DNA from: Smittia aterrima
Lineage: Eukaryota > Arthropoda > Insecta > Diptera > Chironomidae
Length of the DNA stretch: 64,000 nucleotides
Direction of reading: 5' to 3'
NCBI GenBank assembly: GCA_033063855.1
Contig: CP093829.1
Span: forward strand, 14,787,537 to 14,851,536
In this document: piece by piece, positions 27,317 to 41,000 of the stretch
How positions within the stretch are numbered: the first letter of the stretch is position 1
Layout: each line of letters opens with the position of its first letter
Notes under the pieces: generated by a model
Seen by the model: the letters and a program-made list of their open reading frames with translations, nothing else
Told to the model about the DNA's origin: nothing
Databases searched by the model: none
Made by a program: the position numbers and the translations under genes

Positions 27317-28969
27317 AACGTGAAACATCTGGGAACGATGCAGCTAAGAGATGCTCGACAAGATAAAGAATTAAATTATTAATGTCGCAGACACACATAC
27401 AATGAATTCGTTATGCAAGTTTCCCGTCGCTTTTCAATGGATAGATTAAAGAAAATTTGATGTTAGGAAGATTTTGCAGTTGACAATAGCTAGTTTTTTA
27501 GATTTCTTCAACAAACTCATCTTAAAGCCTTCGCTTCTAGCATTGAACATCAAGATTATCATTCATGTATTCATTTGGTCAGCATACAAATTCTATGATC
27601 TGTCCAATGTGATTCATAAGGTTTTCAGTAATAATTTTTTCTTTTCTCGTCTTCTCGTCGTTTTCGTGTTCACATTCATCATGAAAATACCGTTGAGAGA
27701 TGGTCACAAAAAAAAAGAGAGAAGAGAAATTGCATCATACGTGAAATAGAAGCAATGGAGCAAGCAGTGGACAAAGGAATCAGATTTCATAGAAAACGGA
27801 ATTTTCCTCTCCATTGAAATGTCCATCCATGATTTGAAATTATAATTCTGAGCTTGAGCGAAGCTAGTCTGGGTTTTAGTAATTTCCTCTTGATAAAATC
27901 AACCCGATACTACTGCCAACACTTCGTTTAAACTTAATTAAATCATGTAATAGTTGTTGAAAAAAAAAATTAATTTGTGAATTTTTCCCTTCACTCGAAA
28001 TTAATTGTCAAATGAAAATAATAAAAAATTTGTTTTCGCGCTGTGGAGTCTTTGAAAGGAATTGTTTCTGAACTTTTTTTCCATCATATTTCTATGGATA
28101 GCGAAGCCCTATGGTGTTATTTTTCTCGCTGACGTCTCCATTCTCCTTGGCGTTGCCATGACATCAGTGAGCATGACTTTGTTAATCAGTTGCGACACTC
28201 ATCTTGATCGAACGCTTGTCGCAATGATCCTATGCAAATTTATTTTGACGTCAAACGAGAATAATCAAGCTGAGCTTGTGTTTTTATTTATTCAGCTTCG
28301 TTGCACAATTGTATTGAAAGTTTCTTCTGAATTTAAATTGTTATTGAAGCAACCCTAAGAAATTCATATTTTTAAGGCTGTCGAAGGTTTCATTGAAATG
28401 GATTTGCAAACGACTAAAGTTAATGTTGTTTTGTTGCAACATTGTTAAGCTTCATTCATCAGAAATTGGGTTGCACAAGCTTTGAGAGAAATAATTTCAC
28501 GTGGCAATTTCGATTATGAATGGAAAGTAGCTCCAAGTATTTGCAAAAAAAGTCTTAAGCCAACAAATTTACAATTGTCATTTTTCGATTAAACTTCAAT
28601 ATTTAATGAACACTTACCAAACCAAACTTTTGATTCAATCTCACAGAAACTTAACTTTTCTTTAAGTTTGCTCTGAAAGATCGAAAGGGAAAATCTGAGA
28701 CGTGAATTTACATAATCCTGTAGCACTGAAGCTCATCTTTAGAGAAATTTCATCTTTATTCGTTCTTTTTGCAATATATGTACATGTTTGCTTGCTTCGT
28801 CTTCAACAGTTCAGTACTCTTCTCGAGAGGGTTTCTTTTTCTCTCGCCTTCTTCTAGCTCAGGATGCATTAAGGACATATTTTTACATCTAAATAACAGA
28901 TTTCAACTATACAAGGATGGAACGAGAAAAGAATTCTTTTGCTTTTCAAGAAAAAGAGAACGTAAAATT

Positions 28970-28975
28970 TTTATT
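28970..28975 (-). other. Poly(A) signal of membralin
   Basis: TTTATT on the plus strand reads AATAAA on the minus strand, 97 bases downstream of the membralin stop codon. A second copy lies at about 28756-28761. Assignment is by position only. Confidence 0.5.
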
Positions 28976-29071
28976 TTATCGTGCGACACTTTTTTTGTGC
29001 AACACACAACAGAAGGAAAGGAAGGAAGAGAAAGATTAAAATTCATAAGAAAAAACGCTTCTCGTTCATGC

Positions 29072-32000
29072 TCAACATTGCTCATTAGACGAGTTTGCCG
29101 TCGTCTGACTGCTTTCGCCTTCACCGTTCGTAGAAGTCTGCATCACATTTACACTATTATTCACATCACCACCGCCCGTCGCACGATGCTTAATGGAACA
29201 CTCTGGCTCCGCAGTAGCATCATTAGCGAATGATGGATCGGGTGGCGATGGCTGCTCGTCTGATATAGTTGAAGTCGCTTCTGCCGTTGTTTCTTCACGT
29301 GAACTCTCCTCGTTCGGTCGAACGTCAAGTCTTACAACAGACGGAAATTCACTTCCATCACCAGCAACCGATTGTTGATTCACGTTCGCATTCTCAGCGC
29401 TCTGATTTCCCTCGGCAGTCCGCATAATGTCGGCTACAGTCGCCGAAGCCGAAGCCGATCGAACGTTAATTATTCTAACATTCAGAATAGGACGATTTGG
29501 AAACAACAAGTTTAGCAAACGCAAGCTTCTAGTCAAATTATTGAAGCCCGGTTGATTTTGCAAATTATTCGCAGCGTTGTTGTTATTGTTATTGTCAGCG
29601 ACGAGTCCAACGCCGAACACATTGTTGTAAAAATTATTTCGCAAGCGCTCAACTAAGTGATTGACACGCCGTCGGTACGCACCACGAATGACAAACATGT
29701 TATTGGCGTTGTTAAGCGGGCGCTCTGGAACTACAGCCGCTGCCGGAGCTGCTTCAGTTGGGGCTTGTTGATTTTCACGATTAATTTGTTCGTTCGCCGC
29801 GGTACCATCAGCACCAGCGGCCTGTGCATTATCTGCTTGCCGATTGTTGTTATTGTTCACGCGGGCTGACCGCATAAACATATGCTGAAGAGTCGCTTGC
29901 TGGACAATGACAGGCAGCTCATAGTGATGGAAAAAGTAAACCATCGAGTGCTATTAAAAGAAAGAAATTGTAAATATCTCGGGAAATTCAATAAAGGAAA
30001 TTGATGGGGGAAAGACTTTCAATTTGATTCATAATTGATCGCCACTGTAGAGAGTTTGCGTTGCTCGCTCTCACTCGACAATCGATTTCCGACCCTTTAA
30101 TTAGTGGATTATTTACAAAACAATTTTTCAACCATTATTCGACGCTTTCTTCATTTCCACTTGTCGCTTGAAAGTCTCGGTTTGTTGAATGTTGAAACTA
30201 AGGAATTGACACTTCGAATGAAGTGGAAGAGGGTGAGGCTCTTGCTGGGAAATTAATGAAGAAAATAAAGTTAACTGATGAACAATTTGATGTGTTGAGT
30301 GCGACTAACACGATGCAGAACACAAATTCATTATTTTGAACAAGTTTTCTGGAAGTATTTTTCCTTTTAAAAGGATAAGGAACCACAGCCAAGGGAGGAG
30401 AACTTGTTTGACTTGTCATAAACGATGACAAATATTGAAACTGTTTGTCCATTTTTCCTCGAGTATAACTTCATCATATTCTTGTCAAGGGAGAATTTTA
30501 TATTCATTTCGAGAAGATGGATACTTTATCGAAATAATCTATTAGTTTGTACTCTGCATGATCAGCAGAGCGTATTGCGTCCAGCATAGAAAGATCTCTT
30601 GAGGGGGTAAACATAGAAAATATCAAATAAAGTCGTCGAGTTCTATTTTGATTTCTTTGAATTGAGAAGTTCTAAAAACTCCATAGGCTCGACAAACTTT
30701 TCTTCTTATTCAAAAGCATCGACAAATTCGATTGAAGTGTAAGACTTTGAGTCGCGTGTGTCAATCTCCATTTTTTCTGTCTTCTTCTTCTTACTAACTC
30801 GGTGGTGAACTCAAATCTTAGCAGTTGAGTGTGAGTTGTGAGACGTAAAATGACAAAATAAAGAAACCACCGTAGCGCATACATTAATCGAATAAGCGAG
30901 AGAAGTGTAAATTCGTAGGGAAATAGAACCAATGTGTATTATGTATGACGTGGATTGTAAGGGGCGGCAGCGGGAGTAAATTTTGTTACGCAATGGAATC
31001 AGAAAATGAGATGTATCGATTGATGTTTAAACAAACACATTCGACGTAGCAAGAAACTCTGATGTGTCTATTAGAATGTTTCGTGTACAGCCAATATTCG
31101 CCCCCTTTCAGTTTGTGCGGGCGGATTCGCTTATTATGTTAAATCATTCAGCTCTTGCATTCAGCAGTGTTTGCTTTTAAAGGCGATGTTCGTTGAGAGA
31201 GAAGGAAAAGAAGAAAAAACGAAATTATTGAATGCAAATATCGCCTCGTTCCACTTCTCCGTCATGTATGGAAATTTATAGTCATCTTAAGCATAATATT
31301 GAAACACAATCTTTCATATCGCCCTCTCCTTGGGAATTACGATTTTCCGGTAACGAGTAAACAAAGTCCACTCTCAAACAACACATAAAAACATTTGGTT
31401 TCTTTGGCCAAACAGCAACGTGAAAGTGAAGAGTGAAACAATGTCTGGGAAAGTTAAGGAATGTTACTTTTATAGTTTGTTTGAACGTTTATTGAAGTCC
31501 AACAAGTGAATCTCAGTTCAGGATTGTGCAGCTTCTCGGGTATTTCATTTAAATTTATTTGAAATATTAGTCATCGTTGTACCGAACTATTGAGCTAGTC
31601 GTTACTCAGCTTTCATATGCAGACTACAGTTTTTGCCTTCTGCATTTATGCATCATCTGCATCGATTTAAATTCTCTGTGCTTTGTGTTCAAAGTAAGCA
31701 AAATTTATGGTTCAATCTCAGGAGAAAACAAGTTTTCTTTTGTTTGCCAGTTTGCAATGGGACTTTAGGAAGTTTCGTTGTTTAACTGTGAAGTATCTGG
31801 CTTCGAGATCGAGAAACACTTTCAAGAGAGAATTATTCAATTATAACAACTTTCAAAGTTTACGTAAACAAGTTTCGAAGCTTACAGAATTAAGCGATTC
31901 TGCTCACACCACCGTCACTCGTCAAATTGCTTTCAGCGCTATAAAATCTTTTTATTTTCTGCCGCTGCAACGACAATCCCATCCTTCAATGGGAGCTCCG

Positions 32001-35000
32001 TCATGAAATAATCATAATCATAATTTAAAAAATCACGTGTTGCAATAACAACTTTTCACGTGTTTTGCTGACTCTCGTTCACCCGCTCTCGTTATGCTTG
32101 AACAGCAGAACGAAAAAAAAAAAGAGGAAAATGTTATTATCGAGAGCAGAAAAGTTTCACAACCAGATCCTCGTGAATCACGTTTTTCTATATGACTTGG
32201 AATGATGTTACCGAACCCCAATGACATTGTTTCACGACGAAACTTTTTCGCTACTCATTCCATGCACAGCCACGCGACACGTAAATATAAATTTTGGCAT
32301 CAATTGTTACATTTTTGCGCCTCAGCAAGATTTTGCTTTAAAAGAAAATTTGTTTTGACGCTGCGCGACATTTTAACAATTACGAATAGAATCGAGAGCT
32401 TCTGAGTATAATTGAGAGGCGAACAACACGAAACACTTTGCATACTTAAGAGTTTTCCTCGTTTCCTTCGCTTCACCTCGAGTGAACTAATTTTACAGCA
32501 AGCGAAGGACACTTGAAAAACTTTTCAAGACTCTTCACATCTCAAGTTGAATCTCACCTGAATAAACAGCCACGATGTAAAGAGCGCCAAGGATCCATAC
32601 TGGCCGTTGAAACGGTAGTGATACGCGTAGAAGGAGAAGTGATATAAGAAGAAGAACCTGAAAGATGATTAAACAAAAGGGAAAAAGAATTAAGAACAAA
32701 CGCAAACAGTTTCAGCTCATTTAGTGCCACAATCATGTGGAGACCGATCGGCTCGGCGCGATAGTAGGGCTAATAATATTAAATTGATAATAAAGTCATT
32801 ATCATCAATAAAGCCTCAAACAAAGCAAACAATGATATGCGGTAGCTCTCGCTTTCGGAGCGAGACCACATTTAATGATGTTTCAAGTTTCACAACAAGC
32901 AACATCGCCCACCCTAAACAACAAACTACATAGTGATGAGGCTTTATTAATCTCTTTTCAAATTAATTAAAATGGTTATCAATAGCCATTGTTAGGAACG
33001 GAGATCGAACAGTGACCAGAAATGGACACACAACGGGTTGATGTGGTGGAAGAAGTGAAGGGGATTCATGAGCATGAGTGATGCTTTGACACATGAAGAA
33101 CTTTGAGAGTGAATTTTAGTATTAAACACGATTCCGAATAATCGAAGCAGTTTCCAAAGTTTTTAACTTTGATCTGCGACAATCAATTCTGTTTCCAAAC
33201 TTCTCCTTTCTCGATCACTCAGCGAAGCGTTTAAATTAATAGAAAATGATTAATTATTGATATAACAGATCATTAATCTTCTATTCGCTTGTTCAGCAAC
33301 TTCCCCTTTAACTTTAACTCGTCTGTTGTCCATTGGGAAGAGCCAATGAAAGCAACAGCACTCAATCATAAGTAGATGTCGGAAAGTATTGATTTCATTA
33401 CGAAGATTCAATTACCATATGTGAATTAGCACCATTTAATTTACATGCAAGGGGAGGATGAAGTGTTCTTCATGGGGTTGGCCATATCAACAGCTCTCGT
33501 GTCTTTGGAGTCGCAACATTAATAGAATTAAATAGAAAATAACGCCCGATTGCTTTTACAACAAACTTTGTCATGATGGGGAGGGAGCCAAGTGCGGAAG
33601 CAACAACAAGGAAGGAAAACACTTTGATTGATTTAATTCTGCTGCACGCACGGGTAGTAGGAGGCTTACAAGAAACTGCTAAGGGAATCGATTGAAATTA
33701 CTTTTGGGAAGTGATGAGGTCAACTTGAGTTTTTGGGGATGTTTCAAACTTGAAGTTGAGTTTATTGATACGGCGAGTGGAGTTGCTCATACTGAATTTT
33801 GACTCAAAATAGACGAAAAGGTTTAAGCTTTAACTTTCGACCCTTCGAGAAGTGAAATAGCATAAGAAATCTGTTTCTAGTAGAACAAACATCATCGAAC
33901 GGACTCGTCGATTATTGCCGGTGCGATAACGTGATTATTTGTTGTTCTGTTGTTGCCATCATTTGATTGGAAAAAGATTAAAATGTTATTGCCAATTATT
34001 TTTCTTCTTCGCTTCACATTTTTATTGTGTTGTTGTGTTTTTCGTCCGTGGATGCTTCGATTCCTCCAATCCGGTGGGTCAATCTTCGGCGAACTCATTT
34101 GCCGCACAAATAATCTTTCGAGAATTTTTTTTAAATCTCGACCTAGCAAATCAACAAGCGTATCGCTGTCGTCCCATGATACCTGTCCGATCGGAGTTTG
34201 AGCGTAGGATGAAGCACTTTCAACCTCAGTGAAAATGATAATCTGCTAATTAGTCGATGAGAAGCAGATCGAGGAGAGAGAAAATGAATCTTACGCTCCG
34301 GGGCGTCACATCAAAATCATTGAACATCATACAAAATTGTGTAATTCGTCTGATAAAGCTATGAGCAGGTGAAAAATGTAGAATTCACTAGAGAGCATGT
34401 GTTAACAGTCAAACAAATTCATTTTGTCAAATTTCCCGATTTCTGAGAAGCTAATTTAGGAATAATCGAGTTTCGTGGAAACAAGACAAAAACGAACTGG
34501 AAATTTAATTGAAGCACTTGAAATTTGAAGGAATGAAAGGAAGAAACGTCTTTGTGTTCGTCTTCCCTTTTGAGATTTCGGGAAAAAATGTGATTTGTGC
34601 TTGAAAAAGTTTTCAAACATTTTCATTTTCATCATGAACCTGGTGGGATGAGAGAGAACTTTTTCCCGAAATAAAATTCGAAATTAATCTGATTATTGGC
34701 AAAACAGATTCGACGCCACCACAAAGAGCGAAGGGCTTCCTCGATCTTGTTTCAACGCTTGCTCGTCGCTTCTTTTCAAAAAGCTTTTTAATTGGTTTCC
34801 TCTTGAAAATTTCTCGCTTGAGTCGCGCAAAAAATTGGAAAAGAAGAAAAGTTTTTTTTCTCTCTTTCTGTCTTTTGAGATGGTTTCTAATATTTGCGTG
34901 CGATGGTGCTCAAGAACTCATTAAATTTTGAGTAGTTCAATAGATTAGAGACGAATTAGATAAGTAACGTTGCACAAAGAAATTTTCAAAAAAAGAAAAT

Positions 35001-38000
35001 ACTTTCGATTTCTCAAAAGTTCAACAATTGAATTACAGTGTCGATATATGAGCTGCAAACATTGCTATAATCTCAGTAAAAACTTAATAAACTCTATTTT
35101 ACTTCATGAACTCCATTCGCTGTGTTCTCCGCCCTGTCATATCAAATACGCAGCATTCCTTTACACATTTTCCGCTTTCCACTTTCCTTCCTTCCACTTA
35201 ATCTATCCAAACAAAATGTTGTTCTAATTATTTCCTCCCCCGGCTCATCATCGCTTCCTCATTGACTTCGGTATCCCTTGGCAATCATTTTCCTTCTTTT
35301 TTCACTTTCGTCATTGAGACAATTTTCTAAAATGTCTTCACCAACGGAAAAATTCCTTTCGAAGCGACGACGACGGCATCGAGCGAATGTTGGAACGTAG
35401 AAAACAAAGGCGAGTGCCCGATTCTCAAATGACGGTGTTTTCTCTTTTCCTTGGATTGGCGCGGGGGGAACGAAAGGCAAACACAATTAGAAAAGCGATA
35501 TTGACACCGAGAACAACCAACATTTAGTGTCTCTCCATGTCACTTTTTGTTTTGTAACGATCCTCATAACCGAACATAATTTTGTGCGCCAGCCCCTCAT
35601 TGTTTACACATCTTTCTTGTTGATGGCCTTTGCTACAAAGTAAATTATAAGTAAACTTTTTCTTTTCTGTCCCTGTCGCCGCTTGGGATTTTATAATCTT
35701 TGGCTTTAGACCTGCGTCGACCCTGGAGACGAAGCAGAAGAAAATCTCTGCCCGCGAGGTGAAAAGCGAGAAATCCGCTGGAAAATTCCGACAGAATTCA
35801 ATTTTAATTAGCTTTTATTATTGTTTCATTCCTCCCGTTGCTGTCGCCACCCCCTCTAGCCTTGCTCGCCCCTTATTATCACTCATAAAACATAATTGTT
35901 TTTATTGTTATGCTCCCGCTTTATTTGCTTTTTTTCACCTTTTGCTCTCTCTCGCTCTCGCTTCACTAATCCTTAGCACCAGCCCACGTTCTCCGCTGTA
36001 AAGAATGGAAAGCGCTCCACACCTAAGCACACACTGAAAATTGTTTACGATACTAAACACAGCACTGGGAGGACATTAAAGCTAATTATAATTGGTGGCA
36101 ATGATAGCGCAAGTTGGAGAGCTAAGCTGCCGATTATAATTCTAGTTTCTCATTTATATTTGAATTTTAATTGAGGTGAAAAAGATTTTCAAGCGAACGA
36201 CGATCTCGTCTAATTGAAACGTAACCCTCGTCTACCAATCGAAGTGAATCAATAGCAAACAGAAAATTGTCGTCGTCGTTGAATTGGCGATAATAAAAAT
36301 TGGAAACAAATAAATGAAATTAACGCAGCCCCGAAGCGACTCAAATTAAGGATCAATCAATGAACGAGCTCACTAATTAATCGACACAACGACTCGATAT
36401 AATTTTAAAGGGAAATCATTTTCGCATGAATATCGAGAAAGCTGGATGGATTTTAGCGAGGGCGAGGCAAACGAGACCTCGAAGGCACCTTTTTCCACAG
36501 AGCTACCATGCACCCGTCGAACCTTTTTAATCTCTTTGAAATAAACTCTACAAGTTTTCAATTTGCGTAAAACTTTTTCTTCCTTTTCCTTTTTGTTTCG
36601 TTCGTTTTCACGTTATGCAATCGCACGTTTTTCATGTCATTACGATTCATCATCAGGAAGCATTCGAGGGGGTGAAAGGGAAACGAAAATTCTTTTATTG
36701 CATAATTCATTGAAGAAGTGGGGAGCGGGAGAACAAGAGTTTGTTAATGCTCGAGGTGATTAGGAATCGTACAGAAATGGAGTCTCGCACTGCTGTACTG
36801 TCCCTACTATGAGCAACTCGTATGAATATTAATGGATTGTTTGTTTTGAGTCGAATTCTGTCACTTTATTCGACAGTCAAAGCCGAAGCGGAGAAAACAC
36901 GCAAGCGATTGATATAACAATGAGCGCAGCTTGATGTAGGCAAAAGACCTTTGTGTAACAAAATCTGCTACGTCTATGCGCGCTCTTTACTAACACGATT
37001 CGTTTCTCTTCAACATCATCCGTAGAAATCCGTCTGCGACTTGAATAGATCAACAAATGACATGGGGTGAAACTGTTTCGACTGCAAAAAGCCAACAGGG
37101 AAAATGAGAAACTGCCAACTGAGCGGAATGTACGTTGGATCACTTGCTGTGATGAAAATGAAGTTATTTAACTTTCCACATCAGTTCCACGAGATCGGGG
37201 TAAAGAAGGGACATCGATACGAAGTCTCCTATTGCAATGACCTTTTTTCATTTTTATTCTTCACTCTCCCGCAACGAAAAGGAATCGAAATAATTAATTT
37301 CATCCTCCCCATGATCGTCGGCTCACGTTTCCCCTTTTTCTTTTACTTGTTTCTCCGTCATCGTGATGAGATGATTTTGACAATGAAGAGGGGCAATTAT
37401 TGCCGTAACTTCTGCGATTATTTTTGGACGAATATTTACGTAATTGCAGAGATTCGACGAAAGCACTCGACTTTCCCTGACATCTACAGAATGTGTTTTT
37501 GACTCACCTCAGCCAGTGACGCTTGGTGAGCGTCGTGTGACAACATATCGCATCATATTGATCAGCAAACCAAACGGTGAGAATGATGTAGAACGCCGTC
37601 GTTGTATCGTTGAAAAATTCCGACATTATCGCTTCCATGCCTAAAGGGATAGTCGCGCAAAAATGAGATGAAAGAAAAAGAAAAGCAATTAATTTGCGAA
37701 AGAAACACAAAGACATTCTTAGTAGAGGAGAAGGGAAGAAGTTTAAGGATATAAATTGACAATTCGTGGCGTTCGACTTCTTGTACTTTCACTTTGTGGC
37801 GTCGAAAGTTCAGAGATGGAGGATTTTGCTTGTTCGTTAGTGAGGTTTTCCTATTTAAAGGAATGCCTAGAGCGTTCAATACTCTTAATATTAGGTGTCT
37901 AAATGTCAAGTTGTGACTTAACTTATTAACTACAGTCAATTCTTCCCCCCCAAATGAAGGAAAACAGAAGAAAAAGCGCATGAGAAAAGAAAACACGTGG

Positions 38001-41000
38001 AGGATAATCAAGACAAATTAACAAGTTGTTCCTTCTCATCATAAGGAGCGGGCGGGGGGCGAGTGACGTGAGTTTTATGTAACATGCCTTCAGGTATCAA
38101 GATGATATTTTAGCGTTGAAAAAATGATTAACGCATTCCTGCTCAGCATCTCTTGAAACATTTCGCGAGGTTCGTGAAATTCTAAACCGCTCACACGAAT
38201 CGCTCGCATTCCCAACTCTCACGGTTCTGACTTTTTGTATCAACATCATAAAGAGAAGCAACAAGAAGCTGAATTTGATCAGTAGCTGAACATCACGCAA
38301 ATGTATTCGTCGTCTGATGTTTATTTATGACTGACTAAAGTTGCTTGTTAGTATTTAGTTGAATAAATTATTACTCTAGGGCTTGTAGCCTTCCTTGGTT
38401 TGAGCTTCAAAAGATGCCTTCGACTTAACAAATTCACGAGTTAAATTTTATTTTTTATTGATTGTGAGAAACTCACGCAACCCAAAACTTAGTTCTACGA
38501 ACTAGTATTCCCTTGCGAAATTAAAGCTTCACCTTCGCAATATTCTCATGCTTCGTGTAGTAATCACACGATGACATTATTTGATGATGTTTCGTGTCGC
38601 TTTTCCTGTAAAGGATGAGCTAGTGCGACCAAGTTGAATGTGAGACGATAACGTTCACTTTCTCGCCACTCACAGTCACGATACTGTTATGTATCGCATG
38701 ACTATATTGTTAAAGGTGAACGGGTGAGATAAATGAAGTTACGAATGCGATGTTTAAAGGGATCTTCCTTCATCAGCTTAAAGGGTTTTCCACTTTACAA
38801 TGTCTAAAGACGACAAAGGCATTCCTAAAAAACTTTCTTGCATCCCTGATCAATCGAGAAAAAAGTGACGACTCGATGAGCATCGTCATCATCGTCCGCT
38901 TCATACGAGAGCTCGTAATAATATGACTATGACAAATCACATCTGCAATATCAAATTTAATTCACACTCCAACATAATTTATGATGCCTCTTGCACATGA
39001 GTGTGCATGGAGGACTCTCGCCAGAAGCATTCGCCATAAAATGTGAAAAAATATGAAGCATGTAAAACGACTCGCGAGGATATTCCCATGTCCCGAGCGC
39101 ATTTCATGGCGTTTTCTCCACTCACATTCGATGACAGCGAGCACACACTGTAACCAAAAACTAGATCCATATGAATTGATATCATCATTCACGCTTTAAC
39201 GATGTTCCCCCTGAACCAATTTGAGCCTCACTTTCTCTCCCTCACTCGCGTGTCGCTTTAGTATTACTCATGTGGGACCGAAATTATAGATTTTTCCATC
39301 CTAATAAAATGTAACGCGGAATGTTTTAAGAAAAACTTTCAGCGCCCGTGGAAGTGAAATAAAATTTATCGCTCTTCATGCTTCAGTAAATGAGAGTGAG
39401 TGTTAGCGAGGGTAAATTTAAAGGGTGGGAAGTGCAAATAATAATTTCACGGGAAACATAATATCGGTCATCGTCGGAAGTAATTCCAACGCTCTCTACT
39501 CACCGACAAGTGCAAGGATAACCGTCAGCAATGGAGCAATCGGAAACCGCACAGCCACATTAAACTCCAACATTTGAAGAAGATCAACTGGAAAAAGGGT
39601 TGAATGAATAAAAAAATCGAGTGTTTAAACAAATTGAAAAGCGAACCGGAGAGCCAAAGAGCTCGTCCAATTAAACATCAATCATTGTCAGAAGTGTATT
39701 TGCTGGTCTGTTGAACATCAAACAACTAGTAAGTTGCCCGTGTTTCTGATGAAAAGCTATCAAAATCATTTTTACCTCTTTAAATGTCGTAATTCTTATC
39801 AATCAACTTCACAGCTTTGTGGCTTATGAGATTAAAGGAAATTGAATACCGATGTAAAAAAAACTTTGACCACGGTGCCCATTCAATCATTTCAAATTAA
39901 CACAACTGACGATGGTCTGGTGTTTGCTAAGAGATAAGAAAACAATTGCAATTGAATATTGCACATACTCACCGATGAACACGAAGATTTGATGGTGGGA
40001 GTAACGTAAAAGCATTGAGATGGAAATCGTCTGTGAAAGGAAATTATTAATAACCACAACCATATAATAAAGTGAACAATCATCTTACGAAAAGGATCAT
40101 GATGAAGAAGGAGGCAAGATAACTTCCTCGTTGCATCCACCACATCGAGACAAAGCGATAATGTTCTCCGGTAATGACATTTCTCAAATATCCTTTATTG
40201 TCTTCTTGTTCAGCAAGAACTTTGACGCTTGCCATTAATAAATCGTCGTAGCCTAGAAACTCTTGAAGGATAAAACGGCTGAAAGAATCGCCAAAGCATT
40301 TATCGGTTTGAGGATCGAGAGCTACGACTTTCACTGGTATGTTGAGTCGCTGGCGTGTCGCTGCTGACAATCGAAGAAATCCATACTCAAGAGAGTCTAT
40401 AAAGAAATGAAAGATTTAAAAAATCTCGAGCATTTGATAGTAAACTTACATTCAACAACATATTGATCATCAGGAAACACTGCGTTCATAAGCTTCTCAA
40501 CTTCGGGTACGTCAGTTTTTAATACTTCTTCAAACTGTTGATCATTGATTTTCGCAATGGTTTCATTGCTGTATGTCTCTTTCGTATTCATCTCTGAATC
40601 AGTTACTTCAATTGAATCTCTGTTAAATGTCGAACTATCAACAAGCAAAGTACTGCTTATGCTCTCTGATACTTCAATTTCTATCGCGCTGCTGACATTC
40701 GCTTCTTCCAGTTGCTCCGTGATGCTTATTTCTTCAGAACTAGTCTTATTCACATCGACTAGATCTGGCGGTGATGTCAACAAAGTATTCTTGTATGTTG
40801 GATCATCTTGATTCTGGTCCTCGTGTGGTAGAGTCGTTGAAGGATCTATACTGACCATCCCGCCCTTGTTGTTTATTCTTAACAATGTCAATTCTTCCGA
40901 CATATCTTCAGCACCTTCCTTCATAGGAACTTTTACTTCCCCTGGCCTCATTATCTCCACACGAAGAATTCCATCTCGAGGCCAACCTTCAGTCTTCAAA

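Larger units (their letters stand above)
20000..28969. other. Gene-free region, right part, up to the membralin 3' end
   Basis: AT-rich sequence with two perfect palindromes (26619-26632 and 27301-27316) and a strong plus-strand splice-donor match (GAGAG|GTAAGT) near 24737. Two hydrophobic reading frames occur between 27474 and 28440. No supported gene, RNA gene or transposon was found. Confidence 0.6.

Noticed and set aside
32740..32930. GC-richer patch considered as a tRNA or snRNA gene
   Set aside because: Only a small hairpin is present; no tRNA arms or Sm-site pattern were found.
37104..37502. 132-codon plus-strand frame inside membralin
   Set aside because: It lies within intron 6 just beyond the antisense side of the membralin exon at 37508-37640, and has no domain.
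37562..38011. 149-codon minus-strand frame inside membralin
   Set aside because: Partly the membralin exon read in another frame plus intron sequence; not a gene.
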